From Prevotella sp. (lineage in GTDB: Bacteria; Bacteroidota; Bacteroidia; Bacteroidales; Bacteroidaceae), in assembly GCA_017483185.1 (NCBI GenBank), contig JAFULM010000051.1:1-57569 (forward strand): a stretch of 57,569 nucleotides of DNA, in the 5' to 3' direction. The translations under genes were made by a program, and so were the position numbers. The notes under the pieces are model-generated. The model worked only from the letters and a program-made list of their open reading frames with translations, was not told the origin of the DNA and did no database searches. Of this stretch, positions 28,616-37,892 are shown piece after piece; position 1 is the first letter of the stretch, and each line of letters starts with the position of its first letter.

Positions 28616-28643
28616 CCATCCATCCCATCCATCCCATCCATCA
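28616..28643. repeat. CATCCCATC microsatellite
   Basis: Tandem copies of a 9-base word built from CATC and CCATC lie 37 bases upstream of the -33 element of the next gene. Confidence 0.6.
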
Positions 28644-28679
28644 GTTCATCCGGCCCATCGGCCGCTCCGTCGGGAAAAG

Positions 28680-28711
28680 GTTGGACGGGCGGGCGGAAAC
28701 GTCTATCTTTG
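28680..28711 (+). promoter_or_regulatory. Promoter of the barrel-like protein gene
   Basis: TTG at 28680-28682, a 21-base gap and TATCTTTG at 28704-28711. The start codon at 28733 follows after a leader of about 15 bases. Confidence 0.6.
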
Positions 28712-28732
28712 CCGACCGAAATGAAATAGGGA

Positions 28733-29644
28733 ATGAGTATGGACAAGACGATATGGGTGGCGGCGATGGCGGCAGCCTTCATCATGCCGGCGGAGGTGAC
28801 GGCACAAGGGACAATAGAATACGGAAGTGACGCCCGGAGCTCGCTGAGGGACGAAGAGGGCAACCGTTATGGAGGCGGAACGATGGAGAGAGTGACGGCA
28901 AAGGTGGCCATTCCGCTCGGCACGAAGACCGACAGTCTCGGCCGCGTGACGGCATGGCAGGCGGCGCTGAGCGCTTCTTATGCCACGCTCAGCTGTGACG
29001 GAGAGGCGGCTGAGATGAATCCGGAGACCATCGTGAACGCCGGCGTCAATATCATGCACCGGCGTCCGATCGGCCGGCGGTGGAGTCTGATGGTGGCGGC
29101 GGGATGCGGGGTATATGCCCCGAAAAACGAAATCAGGACGCGAAGCATACTGGCCAACGGCGGAGCAATGTTCATCTATCGCATCAACAGGGGCATGAGC
29201 ATCGGTGTGGGCGGCGGGCTGACGAATGCCTACGGAGTGCCGATGGTGATGCCGATGATGTATTTCAGCTGGATGAGCCGCGGACGGTTTGAGCTGAAGG
29301 TGGATTTGTCGAGTGGCATGGAGGTGGCCGTGGCTACGAAAATAGGACGCCGGATGAGGGTTGAGCTTGTGGCAGTGGAGATGGACGGCATGATGGCCGT
29401 TACGGAGATTGACGGGAAACCGCAGATTTATTCGTCGGCGAGGATTGGCTCGCGTCTGCGTCCGTCGGTGAGAATAGACCGCAAGACGGCTCTGTTCGCG
29501 AGTTTCGGAGCCACATGGCTGCGCAGTGCGGACATAACGGACCGCAGTCTGCGCGGGCTGGCGGAGAGTTTCCGTGAGGACCGCGACAAGCGTTACTTCA
29601 ATCCGGCGCTGTCCTTCACCGCCGGTGTTTCATACGGGTTGTGA
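28733..29644 (+). CDS. Predicted outer membrane beta-barrel protein (DUF6268-like)
   Basis: An exported protein of unknown function. A signal peptide (about residues 1-25, ending AEVTAQG) is followed by alternating short amphipathic segments typical of outer membrane beta-barrels (WSLMVAAGCGVYAP, MSIGVGGGLTNAYG, TALFASFGATWL). It ends ALSFTAGVSYGL, with a terminal aromatic/hydrophobic strand as in OMP C termini. It resembles DUF6268 proteins. It has its own promoter and precedes a two-component pair by 111 bases. ATG 28739 (MDKTIW) is an alternative start. Base composition is GC-rich compared with the AT-rich spacers. The barrel call is from pattern only. Confidence 0.6.
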   Translation: MSMDKTIWVAAMAAAFIMPAEVTAQGTIEYGSDARSSLRDEEGNRYGGGTMERVTAKVAIPLGTKTDSLGRVTAWQAALSASYATLSCDGEAAEMNPETIVNAGVNIMHRRPIGRRWSLMVAAGCGVYAPKNEIRTRSILANGGAMFIYRINRGMSIGVGGGLTNAYGVPMVMPMMYFSWMSRGRFELKVDLSSGMEVAVATKIGRRMRVELVAVEMDGMMAVTEIDGKPQIYSSARIGSRLRPSVRIDRKTALFASFGATWLRSADITDRSLRGLAESFREDRDKRYFNPALSFTAGVSYGL

Positions 29645-29706
29645 CGGAACGGCGGGCGAAAGAACAGGAGGCGGCATCTTAACAAAACGAAAAACGCGGC
29701 ATTTCT

Positions 29707-29737
29707 TTTGCCCGAAAAACAAAAAACCGTAACTTTG
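29707..29737 (+). promoter_or_regulatory. Consensus promoter of the two-component pair
   Basis: TTTG (29707-29710), exactly 19 bases, then TAACTTTG (29730-29737). This is the best match to the Bacteroidetes consensus in the window, and it separates the regulator genes from the upstream barrel gene. Confidence 0.75.
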
Positions 29738-29755
29738 GAAGACTGAAAGAAAAAG

Positions 29756-30526
29756 ATGGCAAGATATATTTTAGTTGAAGACGAGCGCTTCGCATACGAG
29801 GAGATAAAACGGATGATGACGCGGTTGCGCCCCGGGTGGACGCTCGCGGGATGGGCCGACACGGTCGAACAGACGGCGCTGCTGCTCGGTCAGGGGGCGG
29901 CCGACGTGATGATAGCCGACATAAGGCTGGCCGACGGACTGTGTTTCGAGGTGTTTGACGTATGTGATACGGACATTCCCGTGATATTCACCACGGCATA
30001 CGATGAGTATGCCATCAGAGCCTTCAAGGTCAACGGCATCGACTATCTGCTCAAACCGATAGAAGAGACTGACCTCGAAGCGGCTCTCTGCAGGTTTGAA
30101 CGCGGACGGGAGCTGCGGCCGTCGTCGCCGGAGTGGCAACGGATGAGACGCGGACTGGACGTGACGGAACGGAAGAGTCGCTTCATGGTTCAGGCCGGAG
30201 ACATCTTCCTCCATGTGGCAACGACCGACGTGGCGTTCTTCTACAGTGAGGATAAATATACGTGGCTGCATCTCTTCAACGGACGGCGGTACATCACGGA
30301 CCACACGCTGGACCGCATCGAGACGATGGTCGACGGCCGGATGTTCTTCCGCGTGTCGCGCAACTGCATCGCCAACATCATGGCTATCAGGAAAAGCACA
30401 CGCCATTTCGGAGGACGGATGAAACTCCATCTCTGTCCGGAGTGTCCCCATGAGGTGATTGTGAGCCGGAACCGGGCGGCCGGTTTCCTGCGGTGGATGG
30501 ACGGGGAGGACGTGAACGAAAGATGA
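29756..30526 (+). CDS. LytTR-family response regulator
   Basis: A cytoplasmic two-component response regulator. The receiver domain covers residues 1-120, with acidic pocket EDE (8-10), phosphoacceptor Asp55 in VMIADIRLADG, TTAYDEYAIRAF, and the lysine in YLLKPIEE. A LytTR DNA-binding domain covers about 150-250, with IFLHVATTDVAFFYSEDKYTWL and FFRVSRNCIANIMAI, where LytTR proteins usually have ...RVHRSYIVN. Its histidine kinase follows 18 bases downstream, so the two form a pair. Targets are unknown; LytTR sites are not recognisable by eye nearby. Confidence 0.94.
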   Translation: MARYILVEDERFAYEEIKRMMTRLRPGWTLAGWADTVEQTALLLGQGAADVMIADIRLADGLCFEVFDVCDTDIPVIFTTAYDEYAIRAFKVNGIDYLLKPIEETDLEAALCRFERGRELRPSSPEWQRMRRGLDVTERKSRFMVQAGDIFLHVATTDVAFFYSEDKYTWLHLFNGRRYITDHTLDRIETMVDGRMFFRVSRNCIANIMAIRKSTRHFGGRMKLHLCPECPHEVIVSRNRAAGFLRWMDGEDVNER

Positions 30527-30544
30527 AAACCGACGCTATTGGAT

Positions 30545-31591
30545 ATGATTTCTGAAAAACAAAAACGCAACTCCGGTTTGCCGGCATGGCTGGCACCACT
30601 CAACGGGATTTCCGGCGGGCTGCTGTTCCTGAGTATGATCAGTCTTTCGCTGCTCGTCATACTCCTCTCCTACAGCATTATCAGCAACTTTCTGACAACG
30701 GAAATACTCATAACCAGGTTTGCACTGAACCTTCCGTTCTGTATTCTGCTCGGGTTTATGGACCTATGGACCATCAACGTCATCAACAGAAGGAAAGCCG
30801 GAGGAAGTAATGCGGCGAGGATTGCCATTGATCTCACCGTGACGACAATGATGAGCATCGTTTCTACCGCCTTAATCAACTATATAATAATGTATGGCAA
30901 CAAGACGATTGACGAGGTCCTCAAAAACTCCATAACAATCATTCCGATAAACTGGATTATCGTCTCGCAGATTGAGATATACATATATCACAGGCAACAG
31001 GCCGACACGGAGAGAAGGTTGGGAGAGATGGAAAAGGAAAGGGCTCTCTATCAGTTGGAGGCCCTGAAAAACCGCGTCAGTCCGCACTTTCTCTTCAACA
31101 GTCTCAACATTCTGGCGTCGCTCGCATATCAGGACGCAGACAAGACAAATATGTTCGCCAAGAAACTGTCGTCCGTCTACCGCTATCTGCTCATGACCCA
31201 AGGCCGGCCGACGGTGACGCTCGAAGAGGAGATGCAGTTTGTCCATTCATACATCTATCTGGAAACGATACGCTTCGGCGACACGCTCGCCATCGAAACC
31301 TGCGACTATACGCCGTATTTGCAGCGCACCGTGATACCGGCAAGCATACAGATGCTTGTGGAGAATGCTTTGAAGCACAACAGAAATACGACGAAATCGC
31401 CGCTGAGAATAACAATCCATGCCGGTGATGACGGCATTACCGTCGCCAACAATCTGCAAATGCGCAAAAACGTGGGGGCAAGCGGGACGGGACTCGACAA
31501 TCTGAGGCGGCAATATACGCTCTACGGAAAGGAAATAAGCGTCACTAAGAACGGACGCGAGTTCTCCGTGAAGATGCCGTTCGTTGACTGA
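30545..31591 (+). CDS. LytS/YehU-type sensor histidine kinase
   Basis: A membrane histidine kinase of the His_kinase (LytS/YehU) class, partner of the upstream regulator. Four hydrophobic segments span about residues 20-140, followed by a coiled coil (ADTERRLGEMEKERALYQLE). The phosphoacceptor region is NRVSPHFLFNSLNIL (His181). The ATP-binding N-box is MLVENALKH (Asn274) and the glycine box is GTGLDNLRRQY near the end. The ATG at 30545 is preferred; a longer frame from TTG 30539 adds only two residues. No extracellular sensor domain is seen, so the signal may be membrane-linked. Confidence 0.92.
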   Translation: MISEKQKRNSGLPAWLAPLNGISGGLLFLSMISLSLLVILLSYSIISNFLTTEILITRFALNLPFCILLGFMDLWTINVINRRKAGGSNAARIAIDLTVTTMMSIVSTALINYIIMYGNKTIDEVLKNSITIIPINWIIVSQIEIYIYHRQQADTERRLGEMEKERALYQLEALKNRVSPHFLFNSLNILASLAYQDADKTNMFAKKLSSVYRYLLMTQGRPTVTLEEEMQFVHSYIYLETIRFGDTLAIETCDYTPYLQRTVIPASIQMLVENALKHNRNTTKSPLRITIHAGDDGITVANNLQMRKNVGASGTGLDNLRRQYTLYGKEISVTKNGREFSVKMPFVD

Positions 31592-31632
31592 AGATGAAAG
31601 CGAAAACCGGTATGACGGCCACGGAGCATGCG

Positions 31633-31720
31633 ATTTTGACTATGAAAACACGTAATTTCGATTATGAAGACATGGCATTTCGATTACGGAGACATGTTAT
31701 TTTGATTATGAAGACATAAA
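31633..31720. repeat. Four tandem 22-bp repeats after the kinase gene
   Basis: Units start at 31633, 31655, 31677 and 31699 with no gaps. The shared pattern is ATTT(T/C)GATTA followed by TGAAGACATG. The last unit runs into the terminator stem. The sequence around the kinase stop codon (TTCGTTGACTGAAGATG) resembles the unit, so the array may have grown from the gene end. Confidence 0.8.
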
Positions 31721-31768
31721 AATAAAGCGGAGAAGCAAGTCTTAAAGACCGGCTTCTCCGCTTTATTT
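31720..31768. terminator. Bidirectional terminator between kinase and thrS
   Basis: A perfect 17-bp stem, AAATAAAGCGGAGAAGC with GCTTCTCCGCTTTATTT, has A-rich and T-rich outer ends, so it works for both converging transcripts. Confidence 0.8.
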
Positions 31769-31791
31769 ATATCAATAAGTGAGTTCCGATA

Positions 31792-33759
31792 TTACTCCGG
31801 ACGAATGTCCGTAGCCTTCAGCTGCTCGGCAACCTCACCGTTAATCTTGTCTGCAAACTCAGCGATAGTCATCACGCCGCGCTCCTCTGAACCCTGCTTG
31901 CGCACGCTGACAGTGCCGTCGGCCTGTTCTTTTTCGCCGACAATGACCATGTAGGGGATTCGCTTGAGCTCGTTGTCACGCACCTTACGGCCGATTTTCT
32001 CGTTGCGCTTGTCAACCGTGGCACGCACTCCGGCACGGTCAAGCTCATCTGCCACACGGGCGGCATAGTCGTTATACTTCTCCGAGATGGGCAGGATGGC
32101 AACCTGATCGGGTGTGAGCCAGAGCGGGAAGTGACCTGCGGTGTGCTCGATAAGCACGGCGCAGAAACGCTCCATAGAACCGAACGGCGCACGGTGGATC
32201 ATCACCGGTGTCTTCTTCTGGTTGTCCTCGTCGGTATATTCGAGCTTGAAGCGCTGCGGCAGGTTGTAGTCTACCTGAATAGTACCCAGCTGCCAGCGGC
32301 GGCCGATTGCGTCTTTCACCATGAAGTCGAGTTTCGGACCGTAGAATGCGGCCTCTCCATACTCTACCTTTGCCTTCAGTCCCTTCTCCTTGCAAGCCTC
32401 GATGATGGCCTGTTCGGCTGATGCCCAAACCTCGTCGCTTCCGATATACTTCTCATGATCGTCGGGGTCGCGCAGCGAAATCTGCACTTCGACGTTATCG
32501 TCGGAGAAGTTGAACGTTGAGAACACGGTCTGGATAATGTCCATCACGCGCAGGAATTCGTTCTTAACCTGATCAGGACGGCAGAAGATATGGGCATCGT
32601 CCTGTGTGAACGAACGTACACGTGTGAGTCCGTGAAGCTCTCCGCTCTGCTCATAACGGTAGACCGTACCGAACTCTGCGATGCGCAGAGGCAGATCTTT
32701 GTATGAGCGCGGCTTCCATGCGAACACCTCGCAGTGGTGAGGACAGTTCATCGGCTTGAGCATATACTCCTCATCTTCCTCAGGAGTGTGTATCGGCTGG
32801 AACGAGTCCTTGCCGTAGTGAGCGTAGTGACCGCTGGTTACGTAGAGGTTCTTCGAGCCGATATGCGGTGTGATGACCTCCTGATAGCCGTAACGCTTCT
32901 GTATCTTGCGCAGCATGTCCTGCAGACGCAGACGCAACTCGGTGCCCTTCGGCAGCCAGATGGGCAGTCCCTTGCCGACACGCTCGGAGAACATGAAGAG
33001 CTCCATCTCCTTGCCAATCTTGCGGTGGTCGCGCTTCTTGGCCTCCTCTATCATGACAAGATATTCATCAAGCATCTTCTTCTTGGGGAACGAAATGCCG
33101 TAGAGACGCTGCATCTGCTCACGTGTTGCGTCGCCACGCCAAAACGCTCCGGCCACGCTTGTCAGCTTGACAGCCTTGATTGCGCCCGTGTTCAGAAGAT
33201 GCGGGCCACGGCAAAGGTCGGTGAAAGCGCCCTGTGTATAGGTCGTTATTGTGCCGTCCTCAAGGTCCTGATCGATGTGCTCGCACTTGTATGTCTGTCC
33301 GGCAGCACCGAATTCAGCAAGGGCGTCGGTCTTGGCCACTTCCTTGCGAACGACAGGTTCTTTCTTTCCGGCCAGCTCTTTCATCTTGGCTTCAATCTTG
33401 GGGAAGTCTGACTCCTTGATTGACTCGCCATCCTTAAGCAGCACATCGTAGAAGAATCCGTTCTCAATGGCAGGGCCGAATCCGAACTGTATGCCGGGAT
33501 AAAGCTCCTGCAACGCCTCTGCCAGCAGGTGAGCGGAGGTGTGCCAAAAAGCATGGCGGCCCTCGTCATCATCCCACTTGTAAAGCGCGATTGTTGAGTC
33601 CTCGTTTATCGGACGATTAAGTTCTACTGTCTCACCATTCACTCCGCAGGCCAATACGTCGCGGGCCAAAGCCGGTGATATGCTTTCGGCAATCTGCAAT
33701 CCTGTTACGCCCTGCTCATACGAGCGAACAGAACCGTCAGGAAATTTAATGTTAATCAT
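31792..33759 (-). CDS. thrS: Threonyl-tRNA synthetase
   Basis: Charges tRNA-Thr. An N-terminal TGS domain ([17 protein letters not shown]) is followed by the editing domain with [11 protein letters not shown]. The catalytic core has the zinc ligand cysteine in MKPMNCPHH, class II motif 2 in [12 protein letters not shown] and motif 3 in [14 protein letters not shown]. The C-terminal anticodon-binding domain begins near [16 protein letters not shown]. With start ATG 33759 it has 655 residues, normal for the family; a longer frame from 33789 adds ten unlikely residues. Its leader carries 21-22 bp repeats. In many bacteria infC-rpmI-rplT follow thrS, but here a terminator and a converging gene follow. 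Confidence 0.96.
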   Translation of the reverse strand: MINIKFPDGSVRSYEQGVTGLQIAESISPALARDVLACGVNGETVELNRPINEDSTIALYKWDDDEGRHAFWHTSAHLLAEALQELYPGIQFGFGPAIENGFFYDVLLKDGESIKESDFPKIEAKMKELAGKKEPVVRKEVAKTDALAEFGAAGQTYKCEHIDQDLEDGTITTYTQGAFTDLCRGPHLLNTGAIKAVKLTSVAGAFWRGDATREQMQRLYGISFPKKKMLDEYLVMIEEAKKRDHRKIGKEMELFMFSERVGKGLPIWLPKGTELRLRLQDMLRKIQKRYGYQEVITPHIGSKNLYVTSGHYAHYGKDSFQPIHTPEEDEEYMLKPMNCPHHCEVFAWKPRSYKDLPLRIAEFGTVYRYEQSGELHGLTRVRSFTQDDAHIFCRPDQVKNEFLRVMDIIQTVFSTFNFSDDNVEVQISLRDPDDHEKYIGSDEVWASAEQAIIEACKEKGLKAKVEYGEAAFYGPKLDFMVKDAIGRRWQLGTIQVDYNLPQRFKLEYTDEDNQKKTPVMIHRAPFGSMERFCAVLIEHTAGHFPLWLTPDQVAILPISEKYNDYAARVADELDRAGVRATVDKRNEKIGRKVRDNELKRIPYMVIVGEKEQADGTVSVRKQGSEERGVMTIAEFADKINGEVAEQLKATDIRPE

Positions 33760-33774
33760 ATCTACAATATATGT

Positions 33775-33845
33775 TTTGGTTTTAATCAATGCTTGTTTCG
33801 GTTTGGCCGATATTTGTTTCGGTTTTAATCGATTTATATACTTCG
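33775..33845. repeat. 21-22 bp repeats in the thrS leader
   Basis: On the plus strand, TTGTTTCGGTTT-type units with a tail like AATCGAT recur about every 21-22 bases, at roughly 33775, 33797 and 33818, followed by a weaker CTTCGGCTTTATCCGA unit. The sequence differs from the 31633 array but the period is the same. Confidence 0.55.
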
Positions 33846-34022
33846 GCTTTATCCGACGATTAGGGATAATGCAACCCGATGCGATGGAAGTCTCCTTTCA
33901 AATCACCGGATGCGGCTTATCTCATGCAAAGGTATGTATTTTTATCAAAACACGGGCATGTCGTAAGGGCTTTTTTGCCATAACATGCACAAAAACAAGG
34001 ATTATAATAATTCAGCGGGACA

Positions 34023-34649
34023 TTATTGACGTCCTTTCCTCTCATCAGCATTTTTACGCAGAAGCTCAATGGCCTGTCTGCCGGCAGCATCCATCCATTC
34101 GACGGCGGGATTGGTGCGGCCTGTGCGAAGCTCCCGCTGTCTTATATTTCCGCTTGTCTCATCAAGAAAACCGAATATCTCCTTCAGTTTGACGTCAGCT
34201 CTGTCAATCATCACAGCATAGCCATCATGCTCGGCCCGCAGCGCCTTGTGGGTCTTGAAGAGATAGGACGTCTTCTTGATTTTGCTTAGTTTCTGATATT
34301 CTTCCTCACTGAACTGCGTTTTGACAACGGCCGTATCCGGCAGCGATGGCATCGTTCCGAGCTGTACATCAAGCGTTATTCCACAGGCGGCAGCACGCTT
34401 TGTCAACACCCCGACACTGTCCTCCAACAGCGGGAAGCCCTTCGACATGATGTTAAGAGCTTCAACATCACTCCTAACAACCTTACATAACTCAACCACT
34501 TCTCCATGTATTTCCTCCAATCCAGAATTGGGTATGGCCATCGAGACAAGTTTTCTGGCGGTGGACAGTTGGGCCTCAGCCACGGAACTGCCGCCGAACA
34601 GCAACATCGCGAGAATCAATATTCTCATTCCTGACACTTGTCTTTTCAT
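34023..34649 (-). CDS. Exported protein of unknown function
   Basis: I do not recognise this family. From ATG 34649 it has 208 residues, with a signal peptide (MRILILAMLLFGGSSVAEAQ after a short lead). The mature part is mostly helical and charged, with segments such as EEYQKLSKIKKTSYLFKTH and AVMIDRADVKLKEIFGFLDE that could form a periplasmic helical bundle. The frame extends upstream to 34694, but that part is made by tandem repeats and overlaps the stop of the glycosyltransferase gene, so the later start is preferred. It lies between a glycosyltransferase and thrS on the same strand. Confidence 0.7.
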   Translation of the reverse strand: MKRQVSGMRILILAMLLFGGSSVAEAQLSTARKLVSMAIPNSGLEEIHGEVVELCKVVRSDVEALNIMSKGFPLLEDSVGVLTKRAAACGITLDVQLGTMPSLPDTAVVKTQFSEEEYQKLSKIKKTSYLFKTHKALRAEHDGYAVMIDRADVKLKEIFGFLDETSGNIRQRELRTGRTNPAVEWMDAAGRQAIELLRKNADERKGRQ

Positions 34650-34714
34650 ATCAAAAGCCTTTTTTGAAACATCAGAAGCCTTTGGGGAAAACATCAGAAG
34701 CCTTCATTTTTATC
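34650..34714. repeat. Three 21-22 bp repeats carrying stop and start codons
   Basis: On the minus strand AAGGCTTCTGATGT recurs three times at 21-22 base spacing (plus-strand anchors 34650, 34671 and 34693). The first copy contains the TGA stop of the glycosyltransferase gene and the last leads into the ATG of the next gene. Confidence 0.75.
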
Positions 34715-35740
34715 CTTGCCGCTCACTATTGATTCGTACTCCAGATTACCTTTAGTCTGTCCTCCGTGCATCAGCACACGCTCAATATTGAACCGCGGAC
34801 GGCCCTTCACCTCTATATATATCTTGCCGACATACTCACCAACGATTCCAAGACCGATGAGAATACAGCCGGAACAGAACCACAGCGACAGCATCAGCGA
34901 CGACCAGCCCTGTACGGCATGGCCGGAAACGTAGGTGTAGAGAATCCACACGAGTATGCAGAAGGCTATGAATATGAACATTATGCCAAGATACAGGACA
35001 AGATGGACAGGATATGAAGAGAAACTGGTGATGCCGTCGAAAGCAAAGGCCAGCATCTTCTTCAGCGGATATTTGCTTTCTCCGGCGAAACGCTCCGTGC
35101 GGTCATAATACACACTAGCTGTGCGGTAGCCGACAAGGGGAACGATGCCGCGCAGGAATATATTGCGTTCGGAGAACCGGAGAAGATGTTTCACGGCGCG
35201 GCGGCTCATCAGACGGTAGTCGGCATGATTGTAGACGGTCTTCACTCCCATTGCAGCCATGAGACGGTAGAACGTCTGGGCGGAGAAACGCTTGAACCAC
35301 GTGTCGCTCTTACGGCCGGCACGCACTCCATAGACAATATCACAACCTTCCTCATAGCGCTGCAACATCTCGCGGATGGCATTGACATCGTCCTGCAGGT
35401 CGGCATCTATCGTAACAGCAACATCGCACCGTTCGACGGCCACGGTCAATCCGGCGACAAGCGCATTCTGATGACCGACATTGCCGGCGAGGTTCACTCC
35501 GCAGACAAAATCGTTGGTTTCATGAAGGCTTTCTATGAGCGGCCACGTCCCGTCGCTGCTTCCATCATTGACATAAAGGATATAGCTGTCTGCCGATATA
35601 CGCCCCTCGTCCACTAACGACGTGACGACGTCCGTCAGACGGCGCGTCGTTTCCGTGAGCACCTTTTCCTCCTTATAGCACGGCACCACTATGGCTATCC
35701 GCAGCGGAGATTTGTTTTTCATTCCTGTTCCATTATTCAT
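34694..35740 (-). CDS. GT2 glycosyltransferase, GtrB/DPM1-like
   Basis: A membrane-associated family 2 glycosyltransferase that probably transfers a sugar from a nucleotide donor to a polyprenyl phosphate. The catalytic domain opens with RIAIVVPCYKEEKVL. The donor site is YVNDGSSDGTW and the DXD-type metal motif is in TIDADLQDD, followed by NHADYRLMSRRAV. Two C-terminal membrane segments (about 270-325) are typical of GtrB/CsbB enzymes. The start at ATG 35740 (MNNGTG) or 35722 (MKNKS) fits the family; the longer frame to 35800 is unlikely. It sits between the TPR gene and an unknown exported protein gene, interrupting a usual def-TPR-thrS order. The product may serve surface polysaccharide modification. 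Confidence 0.9.
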   Translation of the reverse strand: MNNGTGMKNKSPLRIAIVVPCYKEEKVLTETTRRLTDVVTSLVDEGRISADSYILYVNDGSSDGTWPLIESLHETNDFVCGVNLAGNVGHQNALVAGLTVAVERCDVAVTIDADLQDDVNAIREMLQRYEEGCDIVYGVRAGRKSDTWFKRFSAQTFYRLMAAMGVKTVYNHADYRLMSRRAVKHLLRFSERNIFLRGIVPLVGYRTASVYYDRTERFAGESKYPLKKMLAFAFDGITSFSSYPVHLVLYLGIMFIFIAFCILVWILYTYVSGHAVQGWSSLMLSLWFCSGCILIGLGIVGEYVGKIYIEVKGRPRFNIERVLMHGGQTKGNLEYESIVSGKDKNEGF

Positions 35741-35845
35741 TGTCACCGTCGGTATTTTCACTATTATAGTTATGCTCTGCCACGGCCATGTGTTTCGCAC
35801 TCAAATGTCGTGGCGGACATGTCATCCATGCCCCACCCCACCGTG

Positions 35846-37807
35846 TCACTTCCTGTACTTCTTTATCACGCTGTATGACATGTATAGTCCCAATTCACCT
35901 GCCTTACTAAGATCCTCGAGGCCTTCTACTGTTTTTTCACTGAGCAATCTGGCTATACCTCGATTATAATAAGCCTCAGCCAAATTGCGATCCACCTCCA
36001 ACGCTCGGGTATAATCGTCTATCGCACGGGCATAGTCCTTGCGCGAAGCATAGACATTGGCTCTATTATAATACAAATAAGCGCATTGGTCATTATAAAG
36101 TATAGCATGCGTAAAGTCGTCATTTACATTGGCCATCTTCAATGTCACATCGTCACCTTGAGAAGCATCAAACTCATTCTGCTTCCACTGGCATACGGCG
36201 CGTTGCCAATAGGCCATTGACAACGTGCTATCTTCACGCAGACATGCTGTCAGATCTTCAATTGCAGCAGCGAAATTTTGTGTCACAGAATAAGCCACAG
36301 CCCGATTCAACAGTAGCCGGGAATTCACATCATTGTTATCAACTGTACGGGAAATAACAACGGACAAACTGTCTATGTATGCAAAATAATGTGCTGACTT
36401 TTTTTCGTCGAGCACCGTCGGGTTACAGTTGATATATATATGATCTGCCGCAGGAATGTTCTGGTTGTATGCATCCACCTGTCTGTCGTACGCCATATAC
36501 GGTTTGACCTCCGTGCGATGTTGTTCGTATGACAATTCAAACATTGGAAGGAAAGCCATATCAACTTTGTGGTTTTGAACCCGCCCCCGGTATTCACTTT
36601 CATATTCATGCTCGACTTCCTGCTCATCTGCCACCACGAGCTGATTATATTTATCAGGATCAACATCACTCCGTTTGCGTAGTTGTTCCTTATTTAGTCG
36701 TGGCTGTGCACCATAAAGATGTTTGTATAATTGCGCTTTGTAAACCCGGAATTCATCGGCTTCAGCCTGTTTTACCATACCGAGGCGGCGATAGCAAGCC
36801 GCACGATACTGAAGGCCGGTCCAAAAATTAGGAAATTCTTTTATAACCTTGGTATAATCGCGTATGGCACCACGCAAATCACCGGTCTTGTCAAGCAACA
36901 AAGCACGATTGAAAAGTGCCATAACATTGTCCGGTTCAAGGTCAAGGACGAAATCAAAATCCGTTATGGCACGATTGTCATCACCCACTTGAGCACGAAG
37001 CAGACCGCGGTTGTAATGTCCGAGGAAGTTGTTCGGTTCTAAATCCAGTGCTGTGTCATAGTCAGCCATAGCCCCACGCAAATTGTTCCGATTCACACGA
37101 GCCAAAGCGCGGTTGATATAATTGCCCGACTGCTTCGGCACGAGATGGATAGCCTTATCAAGATACGTCTCCGCTTCTTGCCACTTGCTTGCAGTCAGAC
37201 TCATCACCGCACGAACAGCCCAAGTTCCTCCGTCATACGGGTCGATCTCCAGACTTTTGTCCAAAGCCTCGATTGCACGTACCGTATCCTTCTGATGCAG
37301 ATAAATCTCTGCTCGCATGGAATATCCCTGAGCATAATTGCTCCAACGTGTGAGCACGGTATCTATATCAGCCAAAGCTGCATCATAATCTTTTTTATGT
37401 ATGCGACATAGCACACGGTTATGCCACAGCATACGGTTTTCGGGTTCATATTTCAGTGCGCGCGTATAATCGGCAATAGCACCGTCATAGTTTTCCTGTC
37501 TGATTCGCGACAAGCCACGTAACTCGTAAAGTCCGACAACATAAGGATTGCGCTCAATGGCCTCAGAACAATCACTCTCTGCTCCCGAAAAATCATCAAG
37601 ATAATATTTAGCCACAGCCCTATAAAACCACGGTTCATATAAATATGGCTTGGTATTTATGACTTGATTGAAATATTGCATGGAAAGAACATAGTCTTCA
37701 AAATAGAGTGCGCTTCGACCTATGGTTACCAGCCTGTCTGTATTAAACTGCGGCATGGCAGCAAGTGGAAGAAGTAATAATATGAAGACAACAACCTTTC
37801 TACGCAT
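35846..37807 (-). CDS. Exported tetratricopeptide-repeat protein
   Basis: A 653-residue periplasmic or outer membrane-linked scaffold made mainly of TPR units. A signal peptide (MRRKVVVFILLLLPLAAMPQ) is followed by about eleven TPRs in the first 380 residues, for example ALKYEPENRMLWHNRVLC, DLEPNNFLGHYNRGLLRA and DLEPDNVMALFNRALLLD. A non-TPR region (about 390-510) with many charged residues comes next, then three or more further TPRs. The ATG at 37807 gives a clean signal peptide; the longer frame to 37879 is rejected. It follows def on the same strand. Such proteins often assist assembly of surface complexes, but the partner is unknown. Confidence 0.88.
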   Translation of the reverse strand: MRRKVVVFILLLLPLAAMPQFNTDRLVTIGRSALYFEDYVLSMQYFNQVINTKPYLYEPWFYRAVAKYYLDDFSGAESDCSEAIERNPYVVGLYELRGLSRIRQENYDGAIADYTRALKYEPENRMLWHNRVLCRIHKKDYDAALADIDTVLTRWSNYAQGYSMRAEIYLHQKDTVRAIEALDKSLEIDPYDGGTWAVRAVMSLTASKWQEAETYLDKAIHLVPKQSGNYINRALARVNRNNLRGAMADYDTALDLEPNNFLGHYNRGLLRAQVGDDNRAITDFDFVLDLEPDNVMALFNRALLLDKTGDLRGAIRDYTKVIKEFPNFWTGLQYRAACYRRLGMVKQAEADEFRVYKAQLYKHLYGAQPRLNKEQLRKRSDVDPDKYNQLVVADEQEVEHEYESEYRGRVQNHKVDMAFLPMFELSYEQHRTEVKPYMAYDRQVDAYNQNIPAADHIYINCNPTVLDEKKSAHYFAYIDSLSVVISRTVDNNDVNSRLLLNRAVAYSVTQNFAAAIEDLTACLREDSTLSMAYWQRAVCQWKQNEFDASQGDDVTLKMANVNDDFTHAILYNDQCAYLYYNRANVYASRKDYARAIDDYTRALEVDRNLAEAYYNRGIARLLSEKTVEGLEDLSKAGELGLYMSYSVIKKYRK

Positions 37808-37892
37808 AAATATCCAATCAAAAGCAATGAGGTAAGAATGAAGAGATATGATTAACTCTAAAATATCATACCTCTTCACCTTAACTAATTCA

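Noticed and set aside
31633-31720. CRISPR-like short array
   Set aside because: The units are contiguous with no spacers.
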